Shown: positions 44,708 to 54,563 of the stretch, one piece after another
How the letters are laid out: each line of letters begins with the position of its first letter
Numbering within the stretch: the first letter of the stretch is position 1
From: Ectobius pallidus
Taxonomy: Eukaryota; Arthropoda; Insecta; Blattodea; Ectobiidae
Reading direction: 5' to 3'
Length of the DNA: 64,000 nucleotides
NCBI GenBank assembly: GCA_964059195.1
Contig: CAXKWD010000001.1
Coordinates: 212,916,484 to 212,980,483 of the forward strand
Notes under the pieces: model-generated
Database searches by the model: none
What the model was told of the DNA's origin: nothing
Seen by the model: the letters and a program-made list of their open reading frames with translations, nothing else
Made by a program: the position numbers and the translations under genes

Positions 44708-44847
44708 TTAGTCTCTAACATATTCATCACCTTCATTCAAAAACATTTCGTTTGTACTGTACAGTGCTGTATCTAAAAGCCAATTAGTTAACCATCTCTT
44801 GAACTCATTTACTGGAAGATTAAGTATGTCTGTAGGTACCCAATTTA
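44708..44847 (-). pseudogene. LINE-B pol, C-terminal piece
   Basis: Minus frame: NWVPTDILNLPVNEFKRW, LLDTALYST, FLNEGDEYVRD and stop at 44708-44710. It is the natural C-terminus of the jockey-like polymerase whose earlier parts lie at 45600-45785, 46407-46707 and 47541-47640. The join to the next piece is exact across the 11-bp duplication made by LINE-C. Confidence 0.85.
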
Positions 44848-45599
44848 TGCCCTGTCTCACATGTTAAATTAATTATGAAAGATGATATCATTCAGAAATG
44901 GAATGAACAATGGCGGAACAACGATAAAGGTGTTCTGACAAAAGAACTGTATTTTCCTACGGTTTTTGATAGATTGAAGTGCAAATTGCTGACACCCAAT
45001 TTTGTTTTGACTCAGTTTTTGACTGGACATGGTGGTTTTACAGAATATCTACATAGATTCCATCTTAAACCTAGCCCGGAATGCATCTGTGGAGAAGATA
45101 CCCAAAATGTCACACATATAGGCCTACTATTCGACTGTCCACTATTTCATAGTGAGAGATACGAACTTAGATTGTTGTTGGAATCTGTGGACTGCACACT
45201 TTCTAAGCCACTCACAGATGTTTTAGTAAACCGTAAATCATATAAATACTTTATATCATAGTTAAATACAATATTTCCAAAGATAAAATTGTACCAGTAG
45301 TTAAGTTCTATAGTTAGAAATGTATATCAGATACTGTATCAGCAACTAAGTTAACTATTAGCGTATGTTGTTAACCATTTCATACACTATTTCTAAATTT
45401 ATATATCTGTTAAAACTAGACTTTAACCAAATAGTGTTAGTCATATCATGTTAAATTGTTAGCCATCTCATTACTCAATACTTTTGTACTTATATTATTT
45501 TAATATTTAGATATGTTAAATGATTATTAATAACTATAACCTTAATATACCTTCGGGTAAAATAAGGTTAAAACTTGGATAATAAATAATAAATAATAA
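44848..45599 (+). mobile_element. LINE-C, 5'-truncated, with 11-bp duplication
   Basis: Inserted in LINE-B: TACCCAATTTA stands at 44837-44847 and 45600-45610. Coding to 45261, then a 3' untranslated region ending GGATAATAAATAATAAATAA, an AAT-type tail. Confidence 0.88.
44875..45261 (+). pseudogene. LINE-C pol C-terminus with zinc-knuckle-like motif
   Basis: A 128-codon open frame. Residues 48-70 read FLTGHGGFTEYLHRFHL, then SPECICGEDTQNVTH and DCPLFHSERYELR: the GHG-x-F-x-x-YL...C-x-CG...T-x-x-H...CP signature at the end of R1/I/jockey-type polymerases, after the RNase H region. The residues GL of HIGLLFDCP come from a GGCCTA gain at 45119-45126; relatives have HLLF or HILF. Only this end was inserted. 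Confidence 0.82.
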
Positions 45600-45785
45600 T
45601 ACCCAATTTAGGATTTTTTCACCAAGACCTATATAAGAATTCTTACATTTTGATAGTCTGAAAGGACATCTATCAATTTTATCTGCTCCTCTGGTTTGAT
45701 ATTGGTGTACATCACTGCGCTTCTTGAAGATTGATATATTTTCTCTACACCACACTGCTACACTTAAAATACATATAGAGACTCG
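45600..45785 (-). pseudogene. LINE-B pol, third piece
   Basis: Minus frame: WCRENISIFKKRSDVHQYQT, DKIDRCPFRLSKCKNSYIGL, GEKILNWV, the region equivalent to RNRNDLHRP...YNKLPN of the 8-kb LINE. Interrupted on its N-terminal side by LINE-A. Confidence 0.8.
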
Positions 45786-46406
45786 GCACTGTCAATATTC
45801 TACCCTGTATGAAGTACCTTTTGCAACTTTCTCTTGGACCAAGACGCTTTCAAACTATTTCATCTCATCATAACCTAAACACTCGGTCCAGGCAATATCA
45901 TATTCTCGCAATACCTAAACATCATACATCTCTTTACTCATCATCGTTTACTACTTCAGTCATCCGAATGTGGAATTCTTTACCATCTCACATCAAGGAC
46001 TGCCGGTCACTGTCAACCTTCAGATCGCATTTATCAGCAGCATTTACGTAGGCCTAGTACTTAATAATCTTTTTCATGCCCTATGTTAATTTCAGTTTCT
46101 ATCACTTAATGCTTTTATATAACTCAATCATATTTGTAACAATTAATTTCTTTTTATCATTTAATGTATCTTAATGTATCTTAATTATTCAAGTATATAT
46201 GTTCTAATTGTTTCTTTGTATTTAATGTTCGTTTCTTGTATTCATGTAGGCCTATATCAGTTCTTTTTTAATTTATTTTTAATCATTATTATTGTTAACA
46301 TTATGTATTTCATGTTTTTGCCCTGGCTGAGTGGTAGAGAAGGCCTTATGGCCTTAACTCCGCCAGGTTAAATAAATAAACAAATAAAAATAAATAAAAT
46401 AAATAA
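45786..46406 (+). mobile_element. LINE-A, 5'-truncated, (AAAT)n tail
   Basis: The pol C-terminus is open at 45809-46051: LGPRRFQTISSHHNLNTRSR, PKHHTSLYSSSFTTSVIRMW, NSLPSHIKDCRSLSTFRSHL. The R...H.TS.Y..SF..S.I..WN.LP pattern ends many L2/CR1/jockey-like polymerases. The 3' end has GAAGGCCTTATGGCCTTAAC and CAGGTTAAATAAATAAAC. A reverse copy of this end lies at 22980-23100. Confidence 0.85.
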
Positions 46407-46707
46407 AGAATCCTTATTGCTCTCTTTTGCTTAATAAACACTTCCTTAGTAGAGGATGCATGTCCCCAGATTCCTATGCTATAAATGAGGTGACAATGAA
46501 AAAAAGCAAAATACGCTAGACGTAAACAGTTACTGTTAACAATTTGCTTGAGTCTACTCAAGAGATAGATAACTATAGACAACTTGATACATAGTTTCTG
46601 AGTGTGCGCTTTCCAGTCCAGTTTTGCGTCCATGTAAATACCTAAAAGTTTAACACTGTCATTCTCATTAATACCATTGTCTCTAATCAGACCAAAATTA
46701 TAATGAA
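46407..46707 (-). pseudogene. LINE-B pol, second piece
   Basis: Minus frame: IHYNFGLIRDNG, SVKLLGIYMDAKLDWKAHTQ, LSRLKQIVNSNCLRLAYF, LIYSIGIWGHAS, FIKQKRAIRI. It is the palm-to-thumb segment (LGI..D..LDW motif) after the FADD box. A Helitron cuts it from the first piece at 46707/47541. Confidence 0.88.
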
Positions 46708-47540
46708 CTAGCTTAAAAGACCCGGCGTCGCCTGGGTTTTTTATTTTGTAATTGGAAATGAACTTATGAAGGACTTTCGATTTTTAAATTCTAGGTCCTT
46801 ATATAGGTATTTATAATCTGAAATAGGAAGAACGACTTATTACACTGGAACTATTCCCTCAGAAAACGCTTGATATAGTTTTTTATGGCTCATAGAGGAT
46901 GTAGAATTCTGCATCGCATCGCTTGTACACAGCAAGCCTGGTAAGGGTTCAAATAAGAAGAAAAAGAAATTCCTGTAACATAAAATTGTAATACAGAGGC
47001 GGAAAATTTTATTTCTCCCTCTCATATTACCATAAATCTGTTTTGGGGATGAAATTAAACAGAAAGCAATATTACTTTCATACTTCTCTCTCCAAAAACC
47101 TGCGATATAATAATAACTTATACCATATTACCATACCTCGTATTGTTTTCTCTATGTCCAGGGTAGAGAAAAGTTATGTGACTGCATTATTTTCGTGGAT
47201 TACATTATTTAATATTTATTTATAACATGAATTATAAATTGATACCTTCTCTTATTTGTCAAACTTGCATTTTTTTTCCAAAGCCATCTGATGCCATTAG
47301 CAACAATATGTTCTGTGATTTGGGTTTTATAATTCTGTGTAAAAAGGGATTAGGTATTCTCAAAACATTTAATTTTTGGCATTTAAAATCAAAATTTGGC
47401 AAAATCCTTTCTTAGTGAGCACCTACATTATGAAACGAAGGTACTGTCAAAATTCCAAGTCTCTACCTGTTATAGTTTAGGCTCTACGTTAATTCCTGTC
47501 AGTCAGTCAGTCAGGACAAAGCCTTTTATATATATAGAGA
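46708..47540 (-). mobile_element. Helitron family 2, copy 2, inside LINE-B
   Basis: Minus strand starts TCTCTATATATATAAAAGGC and ends with hairpin CCCAGGCGACGCCGGG, TCTTTTAAG, CTAG (46708-46711). The host bases are A and T. Removing it joins the LINE-B frame exactly (NNDKT to IHYNF) with no gain or loss. 833 bp, non-coding; short frames inside are chance. Confidence 0.93.
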
Positions 47541-47645
47541 TTGTCTTATCATTATTAAGTTTAAGACCATTGCTGACAAACCACTTTTGAGCCATATCAA
47601 ACATAGTTTTGGCCTGATTGTCAACAACATCATAGGAAACTGCAT
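47541..47645 (-). pseudogene. LINE-B pol, first piece
   Basis: Minus frame: SYDVVDNQAKTMFDMAQKWF then VSNGLKLNNDKT, the stretch that follows the FADD box in this clade (compare AFHELNTWFQANKMTLNIEKT at 8 kb). The FADD box itself is missing; the 5' break is near 47645. Confidence 0.82.
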
Positions 47646-47694
47646 ACATGTATACATACAAATCAGTTGTATAATCGAGCTCAGCGAAACTAGT

Positions 47695-47790
47695 TATCCA
47701 GCCAAGAGTTTAGATTTGGTTAATACTGAAGATTTTATAGCTGAAGTGGAATGTCGACCTGCCATTTGGGATGTCAAAAGCTATTAGAAA
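47695..47790 (+). pseudogene. MADF-like domain start
   Basis: The frame reads LVNTEDFIAEVECRPAIWDV then KSY and stop. F-I-x-x-V-x-x-R-P-x-x-W-D-x-x-x-x-x-Y is the opening of a MADF (Myb/SANT-like) DNA-binding domain, carried by the accessory protein of many PIF/Harbinger transposons and by host regulators. Only about 25 residues of the usual 80-90 remain. It lies 36 bp inside the right inverted repeat and points outward, so it has been rearranged or truncated. Confidence 0.5.
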
Positions 47791-47875
47791 TTGTTTTATC
47801 ATGTAGCTACTATTGGCAATACTAGCGGTGACCGTCACAAGTGACCCAGTGTAAAAAGGCCAGAAGTGACAAGTT

Positions 47876-49662
47876 GTAAAATAAACACTCACTGAGTAAG
47901 TTATTTCATTAGGGGGTTGGTATGATGTTTTAAAGAAGACAAAAATCTTTCTTGCATACAATGATCTCCAAGGGAAAGGTGCCAGCACGTTATACCGTTT
48001 ATTTAGGATAGGCTACCACCAGATGTCTCTCTCGTTCTCTTCTCTTTCTTCCCTTTCGCACATATAACTTCCATTTCATTCATTTTATCCACTACAAATA
48101 CTGTTAATACTACTACTATTATCGTGTATCTATTAATAATTTACAACTCAAAATAACTTAACTATTTTGGCAATAAAAAATTGGTCCAAAAACCAGATAC
48201 CGACAGTTTGAATGTTTTTCATAAAACACAAACGTAAGCCTACACAATATATAGTTTCGCTCAAAACATTATGTACTACCTCCATTTCTTCCCATTCATT
48301 CAAAGTCTGCAATTCTTTACCATAGCGAAGGATTATTTCAATAGGCCTATTACATCTCTTAAAGGCTTTCCGTAATAAAAACATGTTTGAGGTGCGCATC
48401 GTCGCCAGAGCCTGTTATTACCAGGCTTGTTTACCAGGCAGAGCCTTTTCTTTGTTGTAGACCAAGAACTTCTGAAATCCTTGTGTGATTACCGAAGAGA
48501 CGAATACCATAAAGCAAAATGCTATTGAGAAAGCTAGGCCTAGTAAGCATTTTTTAATTAAATTTTAGGGACTAAATTAAGTATTCGCTCGCTTTGTACA
48601 AAATTGATGATGAGACATTAATTAACAAAACTTTTAAAAAATCTAATCTCACATATAGCCTACCTGTTAAGAATTGCACTATCGAGATTATAATATAAAT
48701 AAAATTATGACATAGGCTATTCTTCTCACATTGTTCATACCTAAACAATGCGGTAGTTGTCAAGGGCACTGAAACCAATTGGGAAAATGTTTACTGTGCG
48801 GTCCAGCATTGGTCTTTAAACATGAGAGCATCTTAGAAGAACTCAACGCTCAGCGTCCAAGTACTGGCGCGATACAGTAAGGATAGCTGCAGCAAGGCGG
48901 TGTCTATAGAGCTGGGTGGATCCAGTGATGCCGCATGGTCCGCTGTCGGGTGACACAGCTGGTTCCAGACCCGGGCTGTTGAGACACAGACGGGTCGAAA
49001 AAAAATTCAAATATACTTAACCTGTGTCAGACACTGCCGCAGTGTTACCATGAAAACGTCAAACGTATCTAGTAACCTATATTGAAATTAAATACAATAT
49101 TTATTTTAAATTTGCATATTACATTTGTTGAGGAATGAGATGTGGGATTACCTATGGCTATTGAATTATTTTGACAACTTTTCAAAATGCCAGATCTATA
49201 TCGGTTGATCTTGTAACTCAATCCTTCGCAATCTACGTATCTGTAACTTATGTAAGAGAGTCGCGATTAAATGAAGCGCTCAGACAATTTACACGCATGT
49301 GTGAGAGAATGGTCTCTGTACTTACAAAAAAATTGAATGGGAGAGAAAATGGAAAGCGCTGAATAGCCTGCTTCCTGTTAGCCTACAGTGTTTGTGAAGT
49401 AATGAAAATCCGAATCAGGCGTTCGCTCTCACAGCAGGCAGGAAGATGCCTCTTTTCTGTTAACAGCTTTACTCTATTACAGAAAATTCAATTATCATTC
49501 TACTGATTCGACAGAGTTCACGAGTTTTCAGTTATGAGTGTACTGAATAGTATATTCGCTCTAAATTGCGTGGGAATAACAGACAATTACATTTTGAAAG
49601 TGAATATAACGCACCTCCAACAAATTGCCGGCTATCAGTTCTTCTTCCATTATACATACCTA
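47876..49662. other. No gene recognised
   Basis: Unclassified. TAGGCCTA at 48342 and 48535. A GC-richer patch at 48840-48990 has no frame of note. Confidence 0.4.
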
Positions 49663-50088
49663 CTCACTTACCCAATGGAAAAAGACAATTTCTAAGCAAG
49701 CCAAAGGAATATTATCTATTTTATAGAACCCGGAGGTTTATTGCCGCGCTTATGTGAGCCCGCCATTCAACCCTATTCTGTGCTAACTCCATCCAATCAT
49801 CCCTCGCAAATCCTACTTCCCTTAAATCTATCCTAATAGGCCTATTGTCCTCCCACCTACGTCTAGGTCTTCCAAGTGGTATTTTCCCTTCGGGTCTCCC
49901 AGTCAATATATTTTATATATGTCTTTCGTCCCCCATGCGTGCAACATTTCCAGCCCATTTCATCGTCCGTGATTTAATTACCCTAACTATATCCGTTGAA
50001 GAGAACAGGTTATGAAGCTCGTCGTTATGCAGTTTTTTCCAGGTCGTTTTCATCTCTCTTAGGTCCTAATATTTTCCTGAGTAGGCCT
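49663..50088 (-). mobile_element. GNEPPGSL-type LINE 3' fragment
   Basis: The minus frame at 49721-49906 reads PEGKIPLGRPRRRWEDN, RP, IRIDLREVGFARDDWMELAQ, NRVEWRAHISAAINLRV: the C-terminus of an endonuclease-reverse transcriptase. RP comes from a GGCCTA gain at 49837-49844 that other copies lack. Upstream pol (to about 50085) is frame-shifted and then mirrored in a palindrome. Confidence 0.9.
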
Positions 50089-50160
50089 ACTATAGGCCTT
50101 ATTACTCAGGAAAATATTCGGACCTAAGAGAGATGAAAACGACCTGGAAAAAACTGCATA
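50026..50160. repeat. LINE-derived fold-back palindrome
   Basis: TATGCAGTTTTTTCCAGGTC...TTTTCCTGAGTA (50026-50083) is repeated in reverse at 50103-50160 with one mismatch in about 58 bases. The loop contains GTAGGCCTACTATAGGCCTT. The arm is LINE coding sequence, so this is a local inverted duplication rather than a transposon end. Confidence 0.93.
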
Positions 50161-50378
50161 ATCCCACAGAACTAGTTCATCTGTGGGGTTATTCTAGAGC
50201 TATCCTCCACTGTGAGAGGCCATTGCCCGTTTGGGATTCTTCATGGCTATTATTTAATACTGTATAGGACTACATTTTTATTCTTTATCTTAACTGTATC
50301 CTATGGGAAACAATAGTTTATCTTCAATTTCTAATAAATTGATGGAAAAATAGATTGGAAGAAAAGATTTAGAGTGCC
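50161..50378. other. Unclassified spacer
   Basis: Between the fold-back and a SINE; nothing recognised. Confidence 0.4.
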
Positions 50379-50392
50379 TAGACTATGGGTCG

Positions 50393-50708
50393 GTCCGCCG
50401 GCGAGATCTTGTGGTTAGCGTCGCTGACTGCAGATCCGTCGACCCGGATTCGTTCCCCGGTACCTCCTTGGATTTTTCTGAGGTAGGGAGGTCTGGTAGG
50501 GGTGCACTCAGCCTCGTGATTCAAATTGAGGGGCTATTTGATAGAGAAGTAGCGGCTGCGGTCATGAAAACCACCATTAACGGCCGTGGGTGTCGGCATG
50601 CTGACCACATGCCCCCCCAATTCTGCCATCTGCCACGGTAGACGACGCAGTGGTCGGGTGGTAGGCCAAATCCTTCCAGGGATGTAGCGCCACGGAGTTT
50701 AGTTTTTT
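50393..50708 (+). repeat. SINE family 2, full length, 14-bp target duplication
   Basis: TAGACTATGGGTCG is exact at 50379-50392 and 50709-50722. The tRNA-like head GCGAGATCTTGTGGTTAGCG and GACCCGGATTCGTTCCCC contain A- and B-box-like words. The body ends GCGCCACGGAGTTTAG and a T run. Truncated relatives lie at 9350 and 28303. Confidence 0.92.
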
Positions 50709-51059
50709 TAGACTATGGGTCGAGTTAACTGTTTTCTTTGCAGAGAGGCATGGGTTTATAATAGGTATGAGTTTTCATTGCCTGAGTGTTATGTAGCAGA
50801 ATGTTCAAGAAGAAGAAGTTGGTGCTGTACATGATCACGTAGCCACCTGCCCCATGTCGTGATGATACAGGGCCCAACCCTTGTTATAACACATGCAGAG
50901 TGGCTCTAGGGATGAATACCTAAGCACAGTTTCCAGTACTTTAATTGAAGCCTGACTCGCCCCCCCCCCCCCCATCCTTGCGTCTGACAATTCATCTGTA
51001 TAACAATCTATGCACTGCTTTTCCCTCTGAGTAATACAAACTCAAACTTAAATGTACCA

Positions 51060-51290
51060 TTATTAAGTGCCAGTATGGTACTTAATGAGATTGTGTGGTG
51101 GTCGGGAAATGTCTGCCCGTCCGTCTGTGTGTGTGTGTACGTGCGATAACTCGAAAACGCTTTATCAGATTTTCATGAACCTTGGTACACGCATTTATAA
51201 CGTCCATGTGAAGAAGCCTATTGATAATGGACAAAATCGGTTTACTGGTACCGGAGTAATGCCCAATTTAGCGCCTATTTTATGGTAATA
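51060..51290 (+). repeat. CTGTCCGTCTG repeat, copy 4
   Basis: Full-length: TTAAGTGCCAGTATGGTACT, GTCTGCCCGTCCGTCTG, GATAACTCGAAAACGC, TTTTCATGAACCTTGG, CGTCCATGTGAAGAAGC, GGTACCGGAGTAATGCCC. Confidence 0.87.
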
Positions 51291-51440
51291 CAGTATTTTA
51301 GAAAGAATTTGTCAAAGGCAAATCAGTCATCATGACAACATATTGTTTTACAGTGAAAGTGCTTAGTGCTTTAGAAGTTTCAATACAGTTAGCTATGACA
51401 TATTCCTTCACATATGCTTATCAAACTGGACCGTTAAACT

Positions 51441-51490
51441 GAGCGAGGTGGCCGAGATGGTAGCGTCTTAAACTCTTATTCCGGATGTTT
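51441..51490 (+). repeat. SINE family 1 head fragment
   Basis: GAGCGAGGTGGCCGAGATGG then TAGCGTCTTAAACTC; stops before the B box and enters a T run. Confidence 0.75.
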
Positions 51491-51974
51491 TTTAATTTTT
51501 TTTTTTAATTTTTATGCGAGTGTGCGATTGTCAAGATATCACAAATCTGTATAGTTCTACTGATGCTGGATGATTTTAATCTGACTTTTAAAAAAAATAG
51601 ACTTTTTTCTTCCATAAGCCCTGCTTAATGAACCAATCTGGAGTATAACTCGGAAATCGATTAAAAAGAAACTTATTTTCTGCATATCATAATTGCAACT
51701 ATCACTGATTAAACAGAAGAATTCTGGCACTTTGTTACATCAGTTTACCAGATTTTATTTACTACCAAGTTTGTTTGTTTGTTTGTAGGTCTGTGCCTAT
51801 CTACTGACAATCTTAAATCAAATGTTTTAGAGGAGACATAATGCCTTTTTACATAGACTTATCAAATCCAAATAAAATTCCGTGTATTGTTGGCAGTGGT
51901 CACAGGTAGCTTTGGAAATAAATTATACGGGACTTTGACAAATTAGAGAAGCTATCGATATAATACACTGGGGT
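51491..51974. other. No gene recognised
   Basis: AT-rich; a GTTT run at 51771-51785. Confidence 0.4.
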
Positions 51975-52066
51975 AAATAAATAATAAAATCCACGAAAAT
52001 AATGCACAATGTGATGCAGTCACATAACTTTCTCTGCCCTGGACATAGAGAATACCATTTTGTCAC
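51975..52066 (+). mobile_element. Helitron family 2 internal fragment
   Basis: AAATCCACGAAAATAATGC and AACTTTCTCTGCCCTGGACA are the reverse complement of the segment at 47145-47205. The fragment is cut by the hAT element that follows. Confidence 0.7.
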
Positions 52067-52501
52067 CAGGGCCGCCACATCTCGGGGTCAGGCCCAGGGC
52101 GATGTACTGGTCGCGGGCCCCTCAACCTTGCCGCCGACCATCCTCATTCAGACAGTTTGTGTTCTGTGGTTGTCTCTTCCCTTCTCCATTGGAGCTTTCT
52201 TCTCGTTACTCGTGTAACAGAGCATTTGGGTCTGGTCGACAACGCTGATTTCTTCCGCGCGGGGTGTTCACGCCTGGTATACGGGCCCTGGCTTGGATAC
52301 CACCGCTCCCATTGGCTGGCACCGGCCTTGCTCGTGATTGGTCCTACGCGAACACTGCAGCCAACGTTTCATTCAGCGCGCTTTATCAAACATTTACAGT
52401 TTTCCATAAAAATATGTCACATCACCGGGATCCAGCGGGCCCCTTTGGAGCCCGGGCCTGGGTCCCTTGGGTCCGGCAGCACCCCCCATGTGGCGGCCCT
52501 G
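52067..52501. mobile_element. GC-rich hAT-like MITE
   Basis: CAGGGCCGCCACATCTCGGG and, inward from the right, CAGGGCCGCCACATGGGGGG. The target TTTGTCAC is exactly duplicated at 52059-52066 and 52502-52509. The 435 bp are well above 50% GC in an AT-rich neighbourhood and contain two ATTGG (reverse CCAAT) words at 52312-52345. Overlapping frames inside have no domain. Confidence 0.93.
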
Positions 52502-52840
52502 TTTGTCACTCATATTTTGATATAGGCTAGAATAAGAGTTCGTATTGCAGGGACAGCATTTTCAGCTGTTTCAGTCTGAGTGTGTGCCAACGAGTATGAC
52601 ATATTAGAAGTCGGTAAAAAAATCTGATGTGAAAGTCACATAACTTCCTCTGCCCAAAAAAAAAGTTAGCAGTATTCACATATCCTTTTACAGAATCGCA
52701 AGACACAATTTTACGCTATTATTATCCTATAAATACCTAAATTTTTACAAACAGTGGGTGAACAGTGGGTGGCCTGTAACTACCCTCAGAGAATTTTTTC
52801 GAAAAAAAGTTTCAAATAAAAGTTTTAGCTCTCAGTAAAA

Positions 52841-52920
52841 GGAACACATGTGCAAATTTTAAAGAAAATCGTTAGAGCCGTTTTCGAGAAAATCGCGAAA
52901 AACGAAAATTTCTTCATGTA
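52841..52920. repeat. AAAATCG repeat, second copy
   Basis: CAAATTTTAAAGAAAATCGT then AGAGCCGTTTTCGAGAAAAT matches 41288-41345. Downstream, to 53235, the sequence has TCCGTTTCGGAGCTAGCC and ACCTATGGTACGGGCAGAGG, also partly found near 35400-35430. Confidence 0.65.
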
Positions 52921-53054
52921 AAGTCCCCTTAAAAATAAGAGAAATTTGTCGCCAATCTTCGAATCACATCTTCAGAAGGTACCTGACCCAAATACGAAAT
53001 TTTGTTTTCATACGATTCTCCGTTTCGGAGCTAGCCTGTTCACAAACTTCCACA

Positions 53055-53115
53055 CAGACAGACAGACACACACACACACAGACACACACACACACAGACA
53101 CACACACAGACATGT
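53055..53115. repeat. (CA)n/(CAGA)n microsatellite
   Basis: ACACAGACAGACAGACACAC-type repeats for about 60 bases. Frames on either strand are artefacts. Confidence 0.95.
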
Positions 53116-53315
53116 TTCCAAAAATAGTATTTTTGGATTCAGGGGGCCTTGAAACGTGTATATATGCCAAAACTCAACTTCGAATTTTAGGGTCGAAACC
53201 TCTACTATAGTACCTATGGTACGGGCAGAGGAAGTAAAAATTCTATCCACGGATAAGTTATTCTTAGCTGTAGGCTTTGTATTTTTAGCTGAGAAATATG
53301 GGTGTTTATCACAGC

Positions 53316-53732
53316 CAGGCTTGCCAGACGTCCCGGTTTTCAGATAAAATCCCGATGTCCCGACCGGTTTACTTCACGTCCCGGTAAAAATTAAATTAAA
53401 TTTTCTAGATGACCAAAAAAGTTCTAGCCAATGAAAAGAACGTGTAAATATTGTTCACATTTTTATTCCTCATTCAAAGTGTTTCTTCTTACTTAAGTAA
53501 CTTTTAAATATTAACATGTTAGAAATAAAATGTTTAAATTTATATTGTTATGTCATTTATTACAACCCCTGGTTTATGTTCCTAATCAGTAACCACTTAT
53601 TCATAGCATTGAGAATAAACTACCCTCTAAAACACTCTAAAAACCCGCCATGGTTGTGTACCCTTGAATACCCGCGACGCGAGGGGGCATTCCGGTGTCC
53701 CGGTTGAACATTTCAGAAATCTGGCAAGCCTA
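53316..53732. mobile_element. hAT-like element, GTCCCGGT family
   Basis: CAGGCTTGCCAGACGTCCCG and, inward from the right, TAGGCTTGCCAGATTTCTG. Target ATCACAGC (53308-53315) against ATCATAGG (53733-53740), 6 of 8. TGTCCCG/GTCCCGGT words recur near both ends. 417 bp. Confidence 0.85.
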
Positions 53733-53759
53733 ATCATAGGCCCTAAGCATGTACGAGCA

Positions 53760-53903
53760 GACAACATAGGATGAAACATTTATGTAAAAAGATGTCAGTG
53801 TTAATAAATATGTTTTAATTATTTTTCTGTTAAATAATTAATTTAAACAAAACATCTTGCAGTTGTGTAAATAATCGCGGGCGAAGCCGCGGACACCTGC
53901 TAG
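53760..53903 (+). mobile_element. Helitron family 1, 3' end only
   Basis: Matches 4840-4962 (GATGTCAGTGTTAATAAATA, AACAAAACATCTTGCAG), then the perfect hairpin CGCGGGCGAAGCCGCG (53876-53891), GACACCTG and CTAG at 53900-53903 followed by T. Confidence 0.9.
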
Positions 53904-53915
53904 TATTCTAATAAA

Positions 53916-54563
53916 TAGACTGGGATTTAGGCTCTAAAAGAATTATTTTTAGGCACCTAAAATAGGCTTTTAAAACAAGTAAATAGGCTTATAAAAAAGA
54001 AAACAGGCACTTAAAACATACTTTAAAAATGTGTAAATAGATAGAAAATAGACATTAAAATATTACAATTTACACTTAAACTATCACATGGTCTTTTTTT
54101 ACAACAAGAAACATGGTATACCTATTCTTAACAGAATTAACTGCAAAATTAGTCATCACGAACTATATTCACTTAAACAGTTGTTCTTCACTGGTGACTT
54201 GACACAGTAGTCCTTCCTCCTTAATCCTCCCCCTCCCCCGTCAGTCAGCATTCCTTTAGCGACAATTGTTTGGAATAATAAAGTTTCTGTGAAAACCCCA
54301 CCTCTGCTGTTCTGATTTTCATTGAGGGACGTCCATTATAAGACTGTAAAAAGTACAGAAGTTGAATTTTATTTTAAATGTAAAAAATAGGCATTTTAGG
54401 TACTAAAATAGTAAAATAGGCTCTAAAGGTCAAAATTTCATTTTAGGGCTCTGTAAATCTCTATAAATGTAAGTGATTTATCATGAAATGTCCACATATT
54501 TAAAAATTTTCGTGTTATTTCATAAGGAACAAATTAGGCATTAGCCTTAAAATCCCAGGTCTA
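53916..54563. mobile_element. hAT-like element, AAATAGGC-motif family
   Basis: TAGACTGGGATTTAGGCTCT and, inward from the right, TAGACCTGGGATTTTAAGGC. The target CTAATAAA is exactly duplicated at 53908-53915 and 54564-54571. TTTAGGCACCTAAAATAGGC, AAATAGGCTTATAAAA, AACAGGCACTTAAAA follow the left end, and AAATAGGCATTTTAGG, AAATAGGCTCTAAAG precede the right. 648 bp, non-coding. Confidence 0.93.

Larger units (their letters stand above)
44524..47875. mobile_element. Inverted-repeat shell around a LINE nest
   Basis: CACTGGGTCACTTGTGACGG then TCACCG at 44589-44614 faces its reverse complement at 47826-47851. A degraded direct copy (CACTTGGTCACTTGTGAGGG) lies just outside the left arm at 44532. Both sit next to CCTTTTNACAC/ATTCACAC. 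A MADF-like fragment lies inside the right arm, which suggests a PIF/Harbinger-like element as the original host of the nest; no transposase is seen. Confidence 0.6.

Noticed and set aside
47043..47590. Several 60-65-codon frames
   Set aside because: Inside non-coding Helitron sequence; not conserved in the copy at 19930-20736.
52157..52530. Two overlapping frames of 88-122 codons
   Set aside because: Open only because the hAT MITE is GC-rich; no domain, and both run across its right end.
53008..53250. Cysteine/valine-rich frames over the CA tract
   Set aside because: Artefact of CA/GT dinucleotide repeats.
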